DNA from: Apteryx mantelli
Lineage: Eukaryota > Chordata > Aves > Apterygiformes > Apterygidae
Assembly (NCBI RefSeq): GCF_036417845.1
Contig: NC_089981.1
Location: 40,740,668 to 40,804,667, forward strand
DNA: 64,000 bases
Direction of reading: 5' to 3'
A program made the position numbers and the translations under genes. Positions 1 through 11,372 of the stretch are shown in pieces. The notes under the pieces were generated by a model. The model was not told where the DNA came from. It saw nothing but the letters and a program-made list of their open reading frames with translations, and searched no databases. Every line of letters starts with the position of its first letter. The stretch's first letter is position 1.

Positions 1-1380
1 AGTCATGGGATGCTTGGCCTCAGCTGTCTTAACCTGAGAATAACGTCTATGCTTTCTGTTCCACCTTATGCTGACACTCACATTCAGTTGTTACTACTCC
101 TACACACTGGGATTTTGCCCGAGTCAAAGTTTCAGTTTGAGCAAGGATATCAGGGTTTGGCCCTGAACTTGGTTTGCATTCACCGTGCATTATTTGTTTT
201 GGTATGAATCATGAGGAGCTGTTGGCCGCTCGGGTGGTACGCAGCACAGCTCAAGCTACTGACTCAGGACTAACCTCACTTCTTTAAGTCTCAACACCTT
301 ACAGGAATTGGAAGCAAAGAGTTAATAATAGGAAGGGAATCCCCTCACTTTTTTTAACCTCTAGCAAGTGCCAAATATTAGAACTTTTACTGCCTTTTCC
401 CTTTGGCTAGCGTCACTTGGGCTGCTGCAGCCTCAGCACTGTGTGAGATGCTGCCAGGCATTGCCGTGTCACCTGAGTGAGCCGGGGCTGCAGCGAAAGC
501 ACAGCAGCTCCCCGAGAGCCTCCTTGTCAGGGCAGGGTGCTTAAGTCGGAAATAGATTTGAATCCTGTAGAATCACAAAGTCTCTTGAGAAAGAAAAATG
601 CTCGGGTAGGTGTTTATATTGTTATTGCTGCTATTGCCAGTTCCTATTTTTGGAGTGTGAACTTATGTTCACTTTTGGGAAGACTTGATAGATAGCTAGA
701 ATTTACTGCACAATGTTGTGTGTGGAGACTGAAATCCTTTACATTGCTGTTTTGTGACAGAATTTGGTTTCTTTTTCACTTGGAGGCAGTTTCTGAGACA
801 GCTGATCTGTAGAAAATAACAGTCTCACATCTGTGCTTCTCCAGAACAGGGACTCTAGTGCTCACCGTCTGTGGCTGCTTGTGGCCCAGAGCTGGTGTAT
901 TATGTAAATAAGACACAAGTTATGCAAAATATATAGCTAGTTTTCATATTTTTGATTTCTCCTCCCTGTCCAGGCTCTTCAAGACCCTGGACATACATCA
1001 CCAGATAGGTAGTATCCTTGAAAATGAGATACTGGTATCAGAAGAAAGGACATTTTGTGATCCCCATTGTCAGTTCACCCAAAAAACAGAAGCTTGGCTG
1101 CAGGTGACCTGAGGAACCGGACAGGAGGACAGTGGCCTTCAAGAAAATAGCTTTGGTGAGTGACAGTAATGTGACCGGACACCAGGTTCTCCTCTCTGAT
1201 AGATAACAGTGAAAAAAACAGCTCTGAAACTAGAAAGAAGAAAGCCAAACACAAAACTTTGTCTAAAAAACCAGTGCAGGTGTTCCTCAGACAGTGGCTG
1301 TGTACTTATTTCAGAGCCCAGGGGTCTCACGCAACAAGACCTTGTTTTTTATGAATTTTGTGGTTAAGCCTCATAAATTG
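1..1380. other. Upstream flank of RAG1, no gene seen
   Basis: No open frame here resembles a known protein, and the short frames present are of chance size. Good splice-donor-like strings occur near 605 (followed by GTAGGT) and near 1154 (GTGAGT), so an untranslated RAG1 exon starting here cannot be excluded. In mammals TRAF6 lies on this side of RAG1, but none of its coding sequence is visible. Confidence 0.5.
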
Positions 1381-1500
1381 CCAGGTGCCACCTGGATCTG
1401 AGAGCTCTATATTGTGCTGAGTTGAAGCAACCTGTGGTTAGCAGCAGGGTGGTACTGGGAGCTGGGAGGGACAGGGATAAATGAGACAAACAGCACTGCA
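1381..1500 (+). promoter_or_regulatory. RAG1: Candidate RAG1 promoter: paired E-boxes and RUNX site
   Basis: Seen: CCAGGTGCCACCTGG at 1381-1395 holds two E-boxes, CAGGTG and CACCTG, as inverted 7-bp arms around one base. A full RUNX octamer TGTGGTTA follows at 1433-1440, and a TGGGAG-rich stretch and GGGATAAAT lie just downstream near 1455-1475. Known: E2A/HEB proteins and RUNX factors drive RAG1 in developing lymphocytes. Inferred: this is the RAG1 promoter, about 3 kb upstream of the coding exon. There is no CpG island here, which fits a tissue-restricted promoter. The transcription start is not determinable from the sequence. Confidence 0.35.
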
Positions 1501-1628
1501 GTGACTTTAAAAAGCAGCGGGAACAGAGGAGGAGAGAGAGCTTGCACGAGAGTGAGCAGGCGAGCTTGGCATTTGGAATAAGCTGAACAGACATTTCAGC
1601 AGCTCTGCAATCTGACAGTGAGCTCAAG
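1500..1628 (+). other. RAG1: Candidate untranslated first exon of RAG1
   Basis: The coding exon of RAG1 starts at a splice acceptor, so a 5' untranslated exon must exist upstream. This stretch is GA-rich, follows the E-box/RUNX cluster and ends with AAG followed by GTAGGC, a reasonable donor at 1629. The implied intron is about 2.9 kb, of the same order as in other tetrapods. The left edge is arbitrary. Competing donors lie near 605 and 1154, and the true exon could lie outside the window. Confidence 0.3.
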
Positions 1629-2699
1629 GTAGGCTGGCAGTACTAATGACAGCATCACAGATGCTTGTAAGACAGCCGAGTGTTGATTCATTTTCCTGTT
1701 TTAATGTGCAGGTCGATGATTTTACTTTATACGTGCTTCTTGACCTCAGAAGTTGTTCTGTTCACTTCAGCGAGACTATCTGTGGAGTAAGGTCTTCTTT
1801 GACATGAGTAAAAGTATTACAATCTTGCTCTTGTTCTGAAATAAATGAAATATTGTGAGCTGGAAAAAAAAGCAATTTCTTTTTCCTTTTCAAGGTAAAA
1901 AAGAGGTGATATTAAACACAATCACAGCTGTCAGAGCCAATTAAATTGCCATGGCTGGGGTTCCTGGCTGCGGGTCACTCTGTAGGGATCTGAGTGGGGT
2001 GAACAGTGAGGAGGAAGACTGTTTGGTGTAACCCCCAACCATCCCCCATTAGAATTACAGACCAAAGGCAAATTTAGAACGAGTAGCAGGAAATATTCCT
2101 AGCACTGGGAATATTTCTAGCTCTCCTGAGAGAGCTGCTGGAAATGCCACCGCCTGTGAGCTAGGCAATTCAAAGTGTTTGATGAATAGCATGTTGACAA
2201 CAATTATCTACTGCAAGAGGCGAAGGTCAGGTGACCAGAGAGGACTTCTTTGTCATTCATTTCTTCCAGGGGATGTTCAATGAAAGAGGGAAAAAAAATG
2301 ATGCTTGAATTTTTCTTTAGCAGGGGTAAACTCTGTCTGATTAGAGCTGGAGATTAATAGCAAGAGTTAGGCCATGGGCTTGGAGATAAGTGTGGCACAA
2401 AGGTGACACCTAGTCACAAATCTGGATGAGAAGAGAAAGTATTAAATACTCTGCTCAAAATGTAGTCAGTGCTGGCTGTTTCTTTACAGTGAATTAGTCA
2501 GCAGCTCTGCAGAGGCACTGCTTGTGGTTTGGGAGATGCTGAAGGTGCAGCTGGAGGCGGTGAAACTACGCAAAATGGCATAGGGTGTTATGCCGAAGGA
2601 AAAGATCTGCGGACAGCATAGGGCAACTCAGTTACTCTGTAGGTAATTGAGTACACGTCTATAGGAAAGCAGGACTATTTGGGGGCAAGCAGGTTATTG

Positions 2700-2997
2700 C
2701 TCCATGGATAGACTTTACCAAGTCTGCCATGGGATGCAGCCACAAAAGGGAGACAGCAGCACAGCCCTGAACACATCTGGGCACAGCTGCAATTGCAGGT
2801 CTATGGACAGCAGGATGCAAGCAAGCGCGTTGCCACGCTTGATCTGTGAAGGACAGCAGGGGGCCACAGTGCAGACAGCGATATTTAGCAGTATAGGCAG
2901 CTGGACAGAGCCAGGCAGGCAGATGGGGACAGCAGTATGGGCAGCTTGTTCTCAGTGGGATGAAATGAAGAGAAGCTGGGAAGAAAACAAACCTTGA
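2700..2997. repeat. Degenerate CAG/GGCAG-rich low-complexity stretch
   Basis: GGACAGCAG, GCAGTATAGGCAGCTGGACAG and GACAGCAGTATGGGCAGC recur with changes along this stretch. It is more GC-rich than its surroundings and open on both strands. This suggests a decayed minisatellite or the remnant of an unrecognised repeat. Confidence 0.35.
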
Positions 2998-3874
2998 GTT
3001 TTGCTGCCAAGGCCTAATGAACAATTTTGAAGTTAAACACAGCTCTTAAGGCAAGAGCGGAGTGGGCTGATGTGTCATTCTGGACCTGGAACTTAGTCAA
3101 AGCATGCAATCCTTTCCTGATGGGCTCTGAAAGATGTACTGAAATGTTGCTTTATGGAAAGGTTATAAATGAAATAATCTGAGAAGCATCCTGGGCATCA
3201 TCACTTTAGACCATGGACTGGATGTATGAAGCACACCTTCAGAACAGACACAGAACAGAGATTTCTAGCAGGTTAAGTGAAGTGCTAACTGGGGATATAA
3301 TCAAGTAAAGAAACCAAAACCATACCCACATAACTTCTAGTTCAATTTGTATAGTCTTAACGTATAGTTTTCCTCATTTTTGTTGCTCATACCAATCAGA
3401 TTAGTAAACAAAAAATACATTAGAAAAGTTAATTTAATCTTCTCTATACTATTTGTTTATTTCTGCACTTCTCATAGCCCAGTAGTGAAAGGTAGATTAA
3501 TCAGTTTTGGTTTTGTTTCTGCACAGATTTTTTTTTATAAGTCTGATGCAGTAGAACAAAGTTGCAATGTTTGGGGTGAAACTCTTGTATTTATTTTTAT
3601 ACAATACCATATTCCCATGGCAACCACATTGTTATTATTTTTAGTTGTTTTTCTATGAAAGCTAAAATTGGGGTCAAATTTAAACAAGTATTTTAGCTTT
3701 CCAGTACAAGTAATCCTTAAAAATAGAGTTCTCAGCAGGGTCCTTAAACAGATGACTAACTTAAAATGTATAAATATTTTCTCTAGAGCAAATCTGCAGC
3801 CAGCATAAATTGCCATATCTCTTTTAAAGTCAAGGGAACTATAGCATTTTGCATCAAGAGAGGATACATTCCTC

Positions 3875-3960
3875 CAGCTTTAATGGAGCTACTCACATTC
3901 AGTAAGCATATGCTAAAGCACTTCGCAAAACTGAGGCCTGAATAAAGTCTGCGTTGGGAT
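3875..3960. repeat. Old amniote interspersed repeat fragment
   Basis: The text TAATGGAGCTACTCACATTCAG, followed by AAGCATATGCTAAAGCACTTCGC, matches the sauropsid motif of the type 'actcacatgcttaa...gcatgtgcttaagtgctttgc' carried by many L3/CR1-like fragments. It is heavily diverged. Family assignment is from memory of the motif, not from an alignment. Confidence 0.4.
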
Positions 3961-4523
3961 CAAGTAGTATGTGCTGCTCTGCCTGTACAGAATGGTCTGC
4001 AGGAGACGCTTCAGTTCAGAATCAAGGACCAAAAAGTGGTGAGAGAGCAGTGGTCTTGAAGATTTAAATAATATGCCATGAGACAGACACAATTTTATCT
4101 TTCAGCCACCAGTCTCATTCAGTTTTGTATAAACTGAACTGCAAGTCACCAAACTTGCAGTCTGTAATTCTGTTGCCTATAGTAGGCTTACTTGTGGTAA
4201 GCTGAGTTAGGTATGAATAGAATGGGGTAGATCTGGATATCAGCACCTGATGACTACGTGCTATATGTGCATTGGTGTCCTAATAGATATGTGCATGCCT
4301 CAGGGTCAAAGTCAAAATGCTTTCAAGTACTTACGTGAGGTACTGAGTGGATGGCTCTATCTGGACCTCTCAATTCAGTAGGTGCCTTGTGTAAGGTAAC
4401 TTACTTTCAAAGCATTTTTCAGTCAAAGTGATTAGAATTGTTCTATTAAAAACCATGTGCTTTATGCACGGGCATCATTATTCATTTTGGAAATAAACTA
4501 ACTTACAGCTTCTCTCTCCTTCT

Positions 4524-4526
4524 CAG
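4524..4526 (+). other. RAG1: RAG1 coding-exon splice acceptor
   Basis: A pyrimidine-rich tract (4508-4523) followed by CAG lies 26 bases before the RAG1 ATG. This matches the known structure in which a short piece of 5' UTR precedes the ATG in the single coding exon. Confidence 0.75.
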
Positions 4527-4552
4527 GTGACCTGGTTTCTACCAGACTGGAG

Positions 4553-7500
4553 ATGTCAGTAGCATCAAAAATGGACCTGCCTGAAGAAATTCAGCATCCA
4601 TTTACAAAATTTTCTGAATGGAAATTCAAGCTGTTTAAATTGCGATCATTTGAAAAAACACCTTCTGATGACACCCAACATGTAAATAAGTATCAAGCAG
4701 AAGAGGTAGCTTCTTCAGAGAAAAGCATTATAGTGCATAAAGATGAAACAATTCCAAGAGGAGAAAAGTCAATTCGGACACAGACAGACTTAATGGACAA
4801 TAGGCAGGCACTTGAGAAAGATGCCAATGACATGAAAATACAAGACAATGAAGCTCATTGGAACAATCTGAAGCAACTTTGCCGCATCTGTGGAGTTTCA
4901 CTTAAAACAGGTTGCCACAAGAGAAGTCATCCAGTACATGGGCCAGTGGACAGTGAAACTCTGTGGCTTCTGAGAAAGAAAGAGAAAAAAGCAACCTCTT
5001 GGCCAGACCTTATTGCTAAGGTTTTTAAGATTGATGTGCGAGGAGATGTTGACACAATCCATCCCACTCGATTTTGTCATAACTGCTGGAGTATTATCCA
5101 CAGAAAATTCAGTAATGCCTTATGTGAAGTATATTTCCCTAGGAACACCACGATGGAGTGGCAACCCCACTCCCCAAACTGTGCTGTGTGCCACACTGCC
5201 CGCCGGGGTGTCAAGAGAAAAAGTCAACCACCCAGTGTACAGCTTGGCAAACGGCTGAAGACCATTGCAGAACGCGCTCGAATAAACAAAGGCCTTAAGA
5301 ACCAAGCACAGATAAAAAACAAAAACTTAATGAAAGAGATTGCCAACTGCAAGAAGATACATCTCAGTACCAAGCTCCTTGCAGTTGACTACCCAGCAGA
5401 TTTCATTAAATCCATCTCTTGCCAGATTTGTGAGCACATTTTGGCAGATCCAGTGGAAACAACATGTAGACACTTGTTTTGCAGAACTTGCATCCTTAAA
5501 TGTATCAAAGTTATGGGCAGCTATTGTCCCTCCTGCTGGTATCCTTGCTTTCCTACTGATCTGGTAAGCCCAGTGAAATCCTTCCTGAACATCCTTGATA
5601 GCCTGGGAATAAGATGCCCTGTAAAGGAATGTGATGAAGAGATTTTGCTGGGTAAATATGGCCAACACCTCTCCAGCCACAAGTTGATGAAGGAGCGAGA
5701 GCTTTACAGTCACACAAATAAAGGTGGCCGACCGAGGCAGCATCTCCTGTCTTTGACCAGGAGAGCTCAAAAACATCGTCTGAGAGAACTGAAATGTCAA
5801 GTCAAGGCTTTTGCTGAGAAAGAAGAGGGGGGTGACATAAAGGCTGTATGCATGACTTTGTTCCTGCTAGCTTTAAGAGCAAAAAATGAACACAGACAAG
5901 CAGATGAATTGGAAGCTATAATGCAAGGGAGGGGATCTGGACTTCACCCTGCTGTCTGCCTGGCAATCCGAGTCAACACATTTCTTAGCTGTAGCCAATA
6001 TCATAAAATGTATAGAACTGTAAAAGCTGTCACTGGGAGGCAGATCTTCCAGCCATTGCATGCTCTTCGCACTGCTGAGAAAGCCCTCCTACCCGGTTAT
6101 CATCCATTCGAGTGGAGACCTCCCTTGAAAAATGTATCCACTAACACAGAAGTGGGTATTATAGATGGACTATCAGGGCTGCCACTCTCAATTGATGACT
6201 ACCCAGTGGACACAATTGCAAAGAGATTTCGATATGATGCAGCCTTGGTTTCTGCCTTGATGGACATGGAGGAAGACATCTTGGAAGGCATGAAAGCAAA
6301 AAACCTGGATGACTATTTGAATGGTCCCTTCACTGTGGTGATAAAAGAGTCCTGTGATGGAATGGGAGATGTCAGCGAGAAGCACGGAAGTGGGCCAGCT
6401 GTCCCAGAGAAGGCTGTTCGTTTTTCTTTCACAGTCATGAGCATTGCTATAGTCCATGGGAACGAAAACATAAGGATCTTTGAGGAGGCAAAGCCCAATT
6501 CAGAGTTGTGTTGCAAGCCCTTGTGCCTTATGCTGGCTGATGAATCAGATCATGAAACTCTGACAGCAATCCTGAGCCCTCTCATAGCAGAAAGAGAGGC
6601 CATGAAAAACAGTGAACTGCTGCTTGAAATGGGAGGCATCCTGAGAACGTTCAAATTCATCTTTAGGGGTACAGGATACGATGAGAAACTTGTCCGGGAA
6701 GTGGAAGGGCTGGAGGCCTCTGGTTCCACGTACATCTGTACTCTCTGTGATGCCACACGCCTGGAAGCATCCCAGAATTTGGTTTTCCACTCCATAACAA
6801 GGAGCCATGCTGAAAATTTGGAGCGGTATGAAGTATGGAGGTCCAACCCGTATCATGAGTCCGTTGATGAGCTCCGTGACAGAGTGAAGGGTGTTTCAGC
6901 CAAACCTTTTATTGAGACGGTTCCTTCCATAGATGCGTTGCATTGCGACATTGGCAATGCAACTGAATTCTACAGGATTTTCCAGCTGGAAATAGGCGAA
7001 GTTTATAAGAATCCTGATGCATCTAAAGAGGAGAGGAAGAGATGGCAATTGACTCTTGACAAACACCTCAGGAAGAAGATGAACTTAAAGCCTATGATGA
7101 GGATGAGTGGAAATTTTGCTAGAAAGCTCATGTCCAAAGAGACAGTAGAGGCAGTATGTGAATTAATAAAGTGCAAGGAAAGGCATGAAGCCCTAAAAGA
7201 ACTGATGGACCTTTATCTGAAAATGAAGCCGGTGTGGCGATCTTCATGCCCTGCCAAGGAGTGTCCAGAACTGCTGTGCCAGTATAGCTACAATTCGCAG
7301 CGTTTTGCTGAGCTCCTGTCTACAAAGTTCAAGTACAGATATGAAGGCAAGATTACAAATTATTTCCACAAAACCCTTGCTCATGTTCCTGAAATCATTG
7401 AAAGAGATGGATCCATTGGTGCCTGGGCAAGTGAAGGAAATGAGTCTGGAAACAAACTGTTTAGGCGGTTCCGAAAAATGAATGCCAGGCAGTCCAAATG

Positions 7501-7681
7501 CTATGAAATGGAGGATGTCTTGAAGCATCACTGGCTATATACCTCTAAGTACCTCCAGAAGTTCATGAGTGCTCATAAAACATTAAAAAGCCAGGGCTTC
7601 ACAGTTGATCCAGAGGACAGTTTAGGTGACTCCTTACCATTGGAAGGCTCCTTGGAAAGCAATGATTCAGGGGAATTTTAA
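4553..7681 (+). CDS. RAG1: RAG1, V(D)J recombinase catalytic subunit
   Basis: RAG1 (1042 aa; human 1043) binds recombination signal sequences and makes the nick and hairpin that start V(D)J recombination in lymphocyte nuclei, as a heterotetramer with RAG2. It is uninterrupted in one exon whose acceptor is at 4526, so the 5' UTR part of this exon is 26 bases. The first ATG is used. A second in-frame ATG at codon 7 has a slightly better context. Seen in order: N-terminal zinc-binding region with basic RRGVKRK (near 217); RING/zinc dimerisation domain starting C290, C293; nonamer-binding domain with GGRPR at 391-395; catalytic RNase H-like core with D602 (ESCDG), D710 (GYDEK) and E964 (EGNES), equivalent to human D600, D708 and E962; zinc ligands C729, C732, H939 and H944. 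All catalytic and zinc residues checked are intact. The one odd residue is W329, beside RING ligand C328, where relatives have Arg. Confidence 0.99.
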   Translation: MSVASKMDLPEEIQHPFTKFSEWKFKLFKLRSFEKTPSDDTQHVNKYQAEEVASSEKSIIVHKDETIPRGEKSIRTQTDLMDNRQALEKDANDMKIQDNEAHWNNLKQLCRICGVSLKTGCHKRSHPVHGPVDSETLWLLRKKEKKATSWPDLIAKVFKIDVRGDVDTIHPTRFCHNCWSIIHRKFSNALCEVYFPRNTTMEWQPHSPNCAVCHTARRGVKRKSQPPSVQLGKRLKTIAERARINKGLKNQAQIKNKNLMKEIANCKKIHLSTKLLAVDYPADFIKSISCQICEHILADPVETTCRHLFCRTCILKCIKVMGSYCPSCWYPCFPTDLVSPVKSFLNILDSLGIRCPVKECDEEILLGKYGQHLSSHKLMKERELYSHTNKGGRPRQHLLSLTRRAQKHRLRELKCQVKAFAEKEEGGDIKAVCMTLFLLALRAKNEHRQADELEAIMQGRGSGLHPAVCLAIRVNTFLSCSQYHKMYRTVKAVTGRQIFQPLHALRTAEKALLPGYHPFEWRPPLKNVSTNTEVGIIDGLSGLPLSIDDYPVDTIAKRFRYDAALVSALMDMEEDILEGMKAKNLDDYLNGPFTVVIKESCDGMGDVSEKHGSGPAVPEKAVRFSFTVMSIAIVHGNENIRIFEEAKPNSELCCKPLCLMLADESDHETLTAILSPLIAEREAMKNSELLLEMGGILRTFKFIFRGTGYDEKLVREVEGLEASGSTYICTLCDATRLEASQNLVFHSITRSHAENLERYEVWRSNPYHESVDELRDRVKGVSAKPFIETVPSIDALHCDIGNATEFYRIFQLEIGEVYKNPDASKEERKRWQLTLDKHLRKKMNLKPMMRMSGNFARKLMSKETVEAVCELIKCKERHEALKELMDLYLKMKPVWRSSCPAKECPELLCQYSYNSQRFAELLSTKFKYRYEGKITNYFHKTLAHVPEIIERDGSIGAWASEGNESGNKLFRRFRKMNARQSKCYEMEDVLKHHWLYTSKYLQKFMSAHKTLKSQGFTVDPEDSLGDSLPLEGSLESNDSGEF

Positions 7682-8609
7682 ATGTAATGAGTATTTGGAA
7701 TTGGGTTCATGATGGTGTCTTCCTGTAAGGAGGCAGCTTCTTTTTCAGGCCTGTGGAGGTACAGGGAAGGCTGAAACTATCGTTTTTGTACTCCCTGTTA
7801 AAGGTGCTGAGTGGAGTTTCATAAACATCCACTTCTGTTTGTGGTTTCCAAAAAAGGCAATGCAGTGGTGCATTTACCGGTTGTTAGGTGAGGTGAAAGG
7901 GGAAACAAATGGGAAAGAAGGGTCTTCCGTTTATTGTGGTCTTAGATTGTTGTTTATAAGTGGGAAAGCTGAAGTAAAGAAGGTTTTATATAAAGTGATA
8001 TTGTGGAATGAATATTATTACGGAGAGTTACAATAGTTGACGAAAAAGTGAGTGTGGCTATTCCTTCTGTTTGCATTTTATTTACTATTTTACTCTTTAC
8101 TTTTTGAGAGGGTATGATTATTTTATTGATGGTCCTCTGGCTTTTATAAGTGAAGATTCAGCAGTGAGACACTTGGATAATTGTTTTGGGATAAAGTTCA
8201 GTTATTTATATAAAATACTGACTAAAGATGCAAACTTTGATCTCACAAGCTTTTAAAAATATTATTATTTAACATTTATGTTAGAGTGCTGCCTAGGAGC
8301 AGTTAGTGGTCTCACCATGCTAGTTTGCTATATGAAGATACAGGAAAGGTAGCCAGAATTTTTTAAAGATATTTTTATTGTAGTACATTTACTCTAAAAT
8401 GTGAACCATTTTGTGCTCCTAATTCAGGATTTACAATGTCTTGGGCTTATCTCACTATTCAAAGTACATTCAAACTCTGCTGTGTACCTTGTTGTTTGAC
8501 AAGCATTATAGATTTCTATGGTAACTTCAGTATATTGTATAATTTTTATTAGTACAATTTTATTGGGTGAATTCCTGGTGAATTAACTGTATTTGATACT
8601 AAGTTTTTT

Positions 8610-8705
8610 CTCATCTGGGAGATGTCGCTTATTCTCACCGTCTCATTTTCCAGATCTGTAAAATAGGAATGATATTTATTAACCTCAAAGACAGTTTGCA
8701 TGAAA
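8610..8705 (+). repeat. MIR-like SINE fragment
   Basis: CTCATTTTCCAGATCTGTAA followed by AATAGGAATGATATTTATTA and CCTCA reproduces the conserved end of the MIR core ('tcagtttccccatctgtaaaatggg..aatgata'). Diverged and short. It lies in the probable RAG1 3' UTR. Confidence 0.5.
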
Positions 8706-9029
8706 GATTAGTTAAAAAGCAATGAACTGCCTTGAAATTACTGAATAGTGGGTTTTACATTATTACAGCAATGTTTAGTTAGCGTTCCTCCAAACATCTT
8801 ATGCTGTATTAAGTGCACCATTATGTTGGTGGTATTTGCCTTTTCAAAGTGTAATCGCTACATGACTGAAAACTACTTAGATCAGATGAGTTTGCGCTTG
8901 TAATTCTTGTAGATAGTTAATGTAGATTTTTATTAGCAGCCATGGATAAAAGGATTTGAAAGTTGACTTGTAAAAATGTGAGATTTGGCCACTAAATTAT
9001 TCCTGCACATATTACCTGCATATAGGGGG

Positions 9030-9120
9030 CAAATCTAGACTTTGATTCAGCAAAGCGTTCAAGTGAAAGCTTAAATTCAAGTGTGTGAGTTGACCACTGA
9101 CTGCAAGCATGCTTACAGCT
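9030..9120. repeat. Old L3/CR1-like fragment
   Basis: TTTGATTCAGCAAAGCGTTC, with AAGTGAAAGCTTAAATTCAAG and TGTGTGAGTTGACC after it, matches the reverse orientation of the 'actcacacacttaa..agtgctttgctgaatca' motif seen at 3875. The two copies are therefore in opposite orientation. Confidence 0.45.
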
Positions 9121-9862
9121 TGTTACACGAATTTGAACACACACTTAGGTTCTCTTGCTGGGTCAAACTCTATAGCCAAGTTTTGTTTTAAAATATTTTT
9201 AAATATGAAAATTATGAACTTAATTCCATCAAGTATTTATGAAATATACTCAAAAGTACCTGACAGACTGGGAGCTATGCCCCTAAATCACCTAGCCTTT
9301 TAGAATTGCACCTGTAGCTAAGGCATTATGCTGTCTGGAGAAATATTTTTGAAACAAGATTAAATGGACAGACCTAAAAGAATCTGCTTTGTTTTTTATT
9401 TTGATGTGGCAGGAACTGGTTTTGTGAGTGTAAGTGAACAACAAACTTAAAGACTTGGTGGTCTGAGGCTTTCTGCAGTAGTAGTCTCTGTTTCATGTTA
9501 TTTACTGTATCTTTGAGAGTCTGATATTTACTGTTTATGGACAATGAAAAAATAGAGTTGTGTTAGTAATTGGTATAAATATTAGTGTTATGTCTTTCTT
9601 TTGATTTTCTTAATTGAAATACTAATTTTTAAAGTCTTCTATAATTTAGGATTTATGTTTTTATATAGTTTCTTTAAACATAGTGTAATATTATGTCACA
9701 GTTTTGGGTTGGAAATAATTAATGTTCTTTACTTAAAACACATTATTCTAAACACTTAGTCATAAGAACTACAGTGTCTTTTGTATGGTTCACTATGTAC
9801 ATCTCCATTTACTGAGTGTTTATTTCTAGATTAAATGATTTCTTTCAACTGTTTGAATAAAA

Positions 9863-10008
9863 CAAGTATTTCCCATAGAGCATAAATACCAGGCTTACAT
9901 AAATATCATTCTTCACCAATAAATGCAGACAACAAGTATAGCTGTTTCCCATGGAGTATAAATATCAGGTATTCACTAAAGAGCATCCTTTAGCAGTAAA
10001 TGCAGACA
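9863..10008 (+). repeat. Tandem duplication, two ~70-76 bp units
   Basis: Unit 1 (9863-9932) and unit 2 (9933-10008) share CAAGTAT, TTTCCCAT(A/G)GAG, ATAAAT(A/C) with CAGG, a CATTC/CATCCTT block and TAAATGCAGACA in the same order. Small indels separate them. The copies are adjacent and head to tail, so this is a local duplication in the probable RAG1 3' UTR. Confidence 0.7.
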
Positions 10009-10119
10009 CAGTTTGCATTTTTGTTTGGCACGTACTTCATCATGCAAATAGTTGCACATATATTTTTTTCCTCTGTATGTCTATTTGGGATAACTGTATT
10101 ACCTTATATTTTATCCTGG

Positions 10120-10335
10120 ACTCTGCTTGAATAATCTAAGGCCCAGTTTAACCATCCTTACTCACCTCATGGTGATTTTCACTCCAATTAAGTGGTATAT
10201 ACAGTTTACGCTGCCTTTGCACAGGAGTGAATTTCAGCCCCAAGTAATTCCACCCTGTTTATTGCATTACACACATGCCATTGAAGTGACAGACCAGACT
10301 GTTCATTTTATGCAAGTAATTTCACTGACTTCACT
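10120..10335. repeat. Old amniote repeat fragments
   Basis: AAGGCCCAGTTTAACCATCC with TTACTCACC, then CACAGGAGTGAATTTCAGCC and 'catgccattgaagtgac', resemble the sauropsid repeat phrases 'gggcccaatcc..cttactcac', 'gagtgaatttcagccc' and 'ccattgaagtcaatg'. This is composite and strongly diverged. The family name is uncertain. Confidence 0.35.
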
Positions 10336-11366
10336 GACATTTTCAAATTTCAAATTAACTTCAACAAGCTGCTTATGCAAAAGCAAGTGATTTTTCTGAC
10401 TGCCTTCAAAAAGATTGAGTAAATTTTTATCCACAGATGTATGGTTTCTCAAGACTGCGTTTATATTCTGGGGTAACTTATCAGACTAAATAGTATATGG
10501 ACTAGGATGCAGGAGTGCGGTGGCATGTGGAAGTATTTTTCTGTGAAATTTTATTAAGCCATCAAGATGCATTTCACATTCTTCCAGCTATGGATGGAAT
10601 AGGTGACATAAAAAGCTAATACTATCTTTTTCTTTTCTTTAGACTTGAATCTTGTTTAATCTTTTTTTCCCCATTGTTGACATTTTCTTTAAATCAAGAG
10701 ACTCTCTTTGACAGTTTTGAACTCATTAAAACAAACAGCATTGAAACGCTAGGCACTTGCAAGTGAAGCTTTTGTAAACAATAAAATAGCAATGCTGCAT
10801 GCACACAGGCATGCATATGAAGGCAAGCAAATTTTGACTGCAGACAGGTGCATCATTTGTTTACTCAGTCTATTGTTAAGCTTTTTGATTTTGAAGAGGC
10901 TTTAGAAAAGTGGAGATGCTTTTATTCATTTTACTCTTGCAACCCTTCACATTTCCTTTTTAATTTAATATTTGGTACAAAACCTGCAGTAATTACTTCT
11001 TGGAGAATAGTTTTCTTGTTTTGAAATTGTACTGAACTGTATTTTTATACAATCATATTATGCATCTTGTTTTGTTTGGTTTTATTCAAGGGCTTCATAT
11101 TGTGAATTGCTGTGTTACAAAATGATGTGAACTATGTTAGAAGTCACGATTCTGTCTCACATTTTTTTTCCTTACAAGAATATTTCTATTGACTGTAAAG
11201 GAATCAGCCTTGACTTTTTGTCAGGTAGTTCAGAACCAGATTCTAGATATTTACAGCACCCTAGTTTCTGACTTGATGGAGTTTTATGCATTGTCTCACA
11301 GCACTTCTTTATAATTTTACTTTTTCTTACTGTGTAGCAGCTTCTGTATTCATAAAATCTATTTAA

Positions 11367-11372
11367 AATAAA
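11367..11372 (+). terminator. RAG1: Candidate RAG1 poly(A) signal
   Basis: AATAAA followed about 20-40 bases later by T/GT-rich sequence (TTTGTATTTC, CAGTTTTTTAACTGTG). It is chosen over earlier hexamers because the resulting 3' UTR length is close to that of mammalian RAG1. Confidence 0.45.

Larger units (their letters stand above)
1629..4526. other. RAG1 5' intron or flank, noncoding
   Basis: AT-rich noncoding DNA. It contains a GA/CAG-rich low-complexity stretch at about 2700-2997 and an old repeat fragment at about 3875-3960. It ends in a pyrimidine tract and acceptor (TTCTCAG) at 4526. The frames in the GA/CAG stretch on both strands (up to 121 codons) reflect composition and do not look like a protein. 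Confidence 0.55.

Noticed and set aside
2861-2900. CACAGTG heptamer, possible cryptic recombination signal
   Set aside because: No A-rich nonamer stands 12 or 23 bases away. Isolated heptamers are expected by chance, and other CACAGTG hits in the window also lacked a nonamer.
1-4500. TRAF6 exons upstream of RAG1
   Set aside because: TRAF6 neighbours RAG1 in mammals, but no TRAF or RING coding segment is visible on either strand here.
5327-5800. 157-codon antisense frame inside RAG1
   Set aside because: It is the complement of the highly conserved RAG1 RING and linker region. Its own translation is not recognisable and no promoter is evident.
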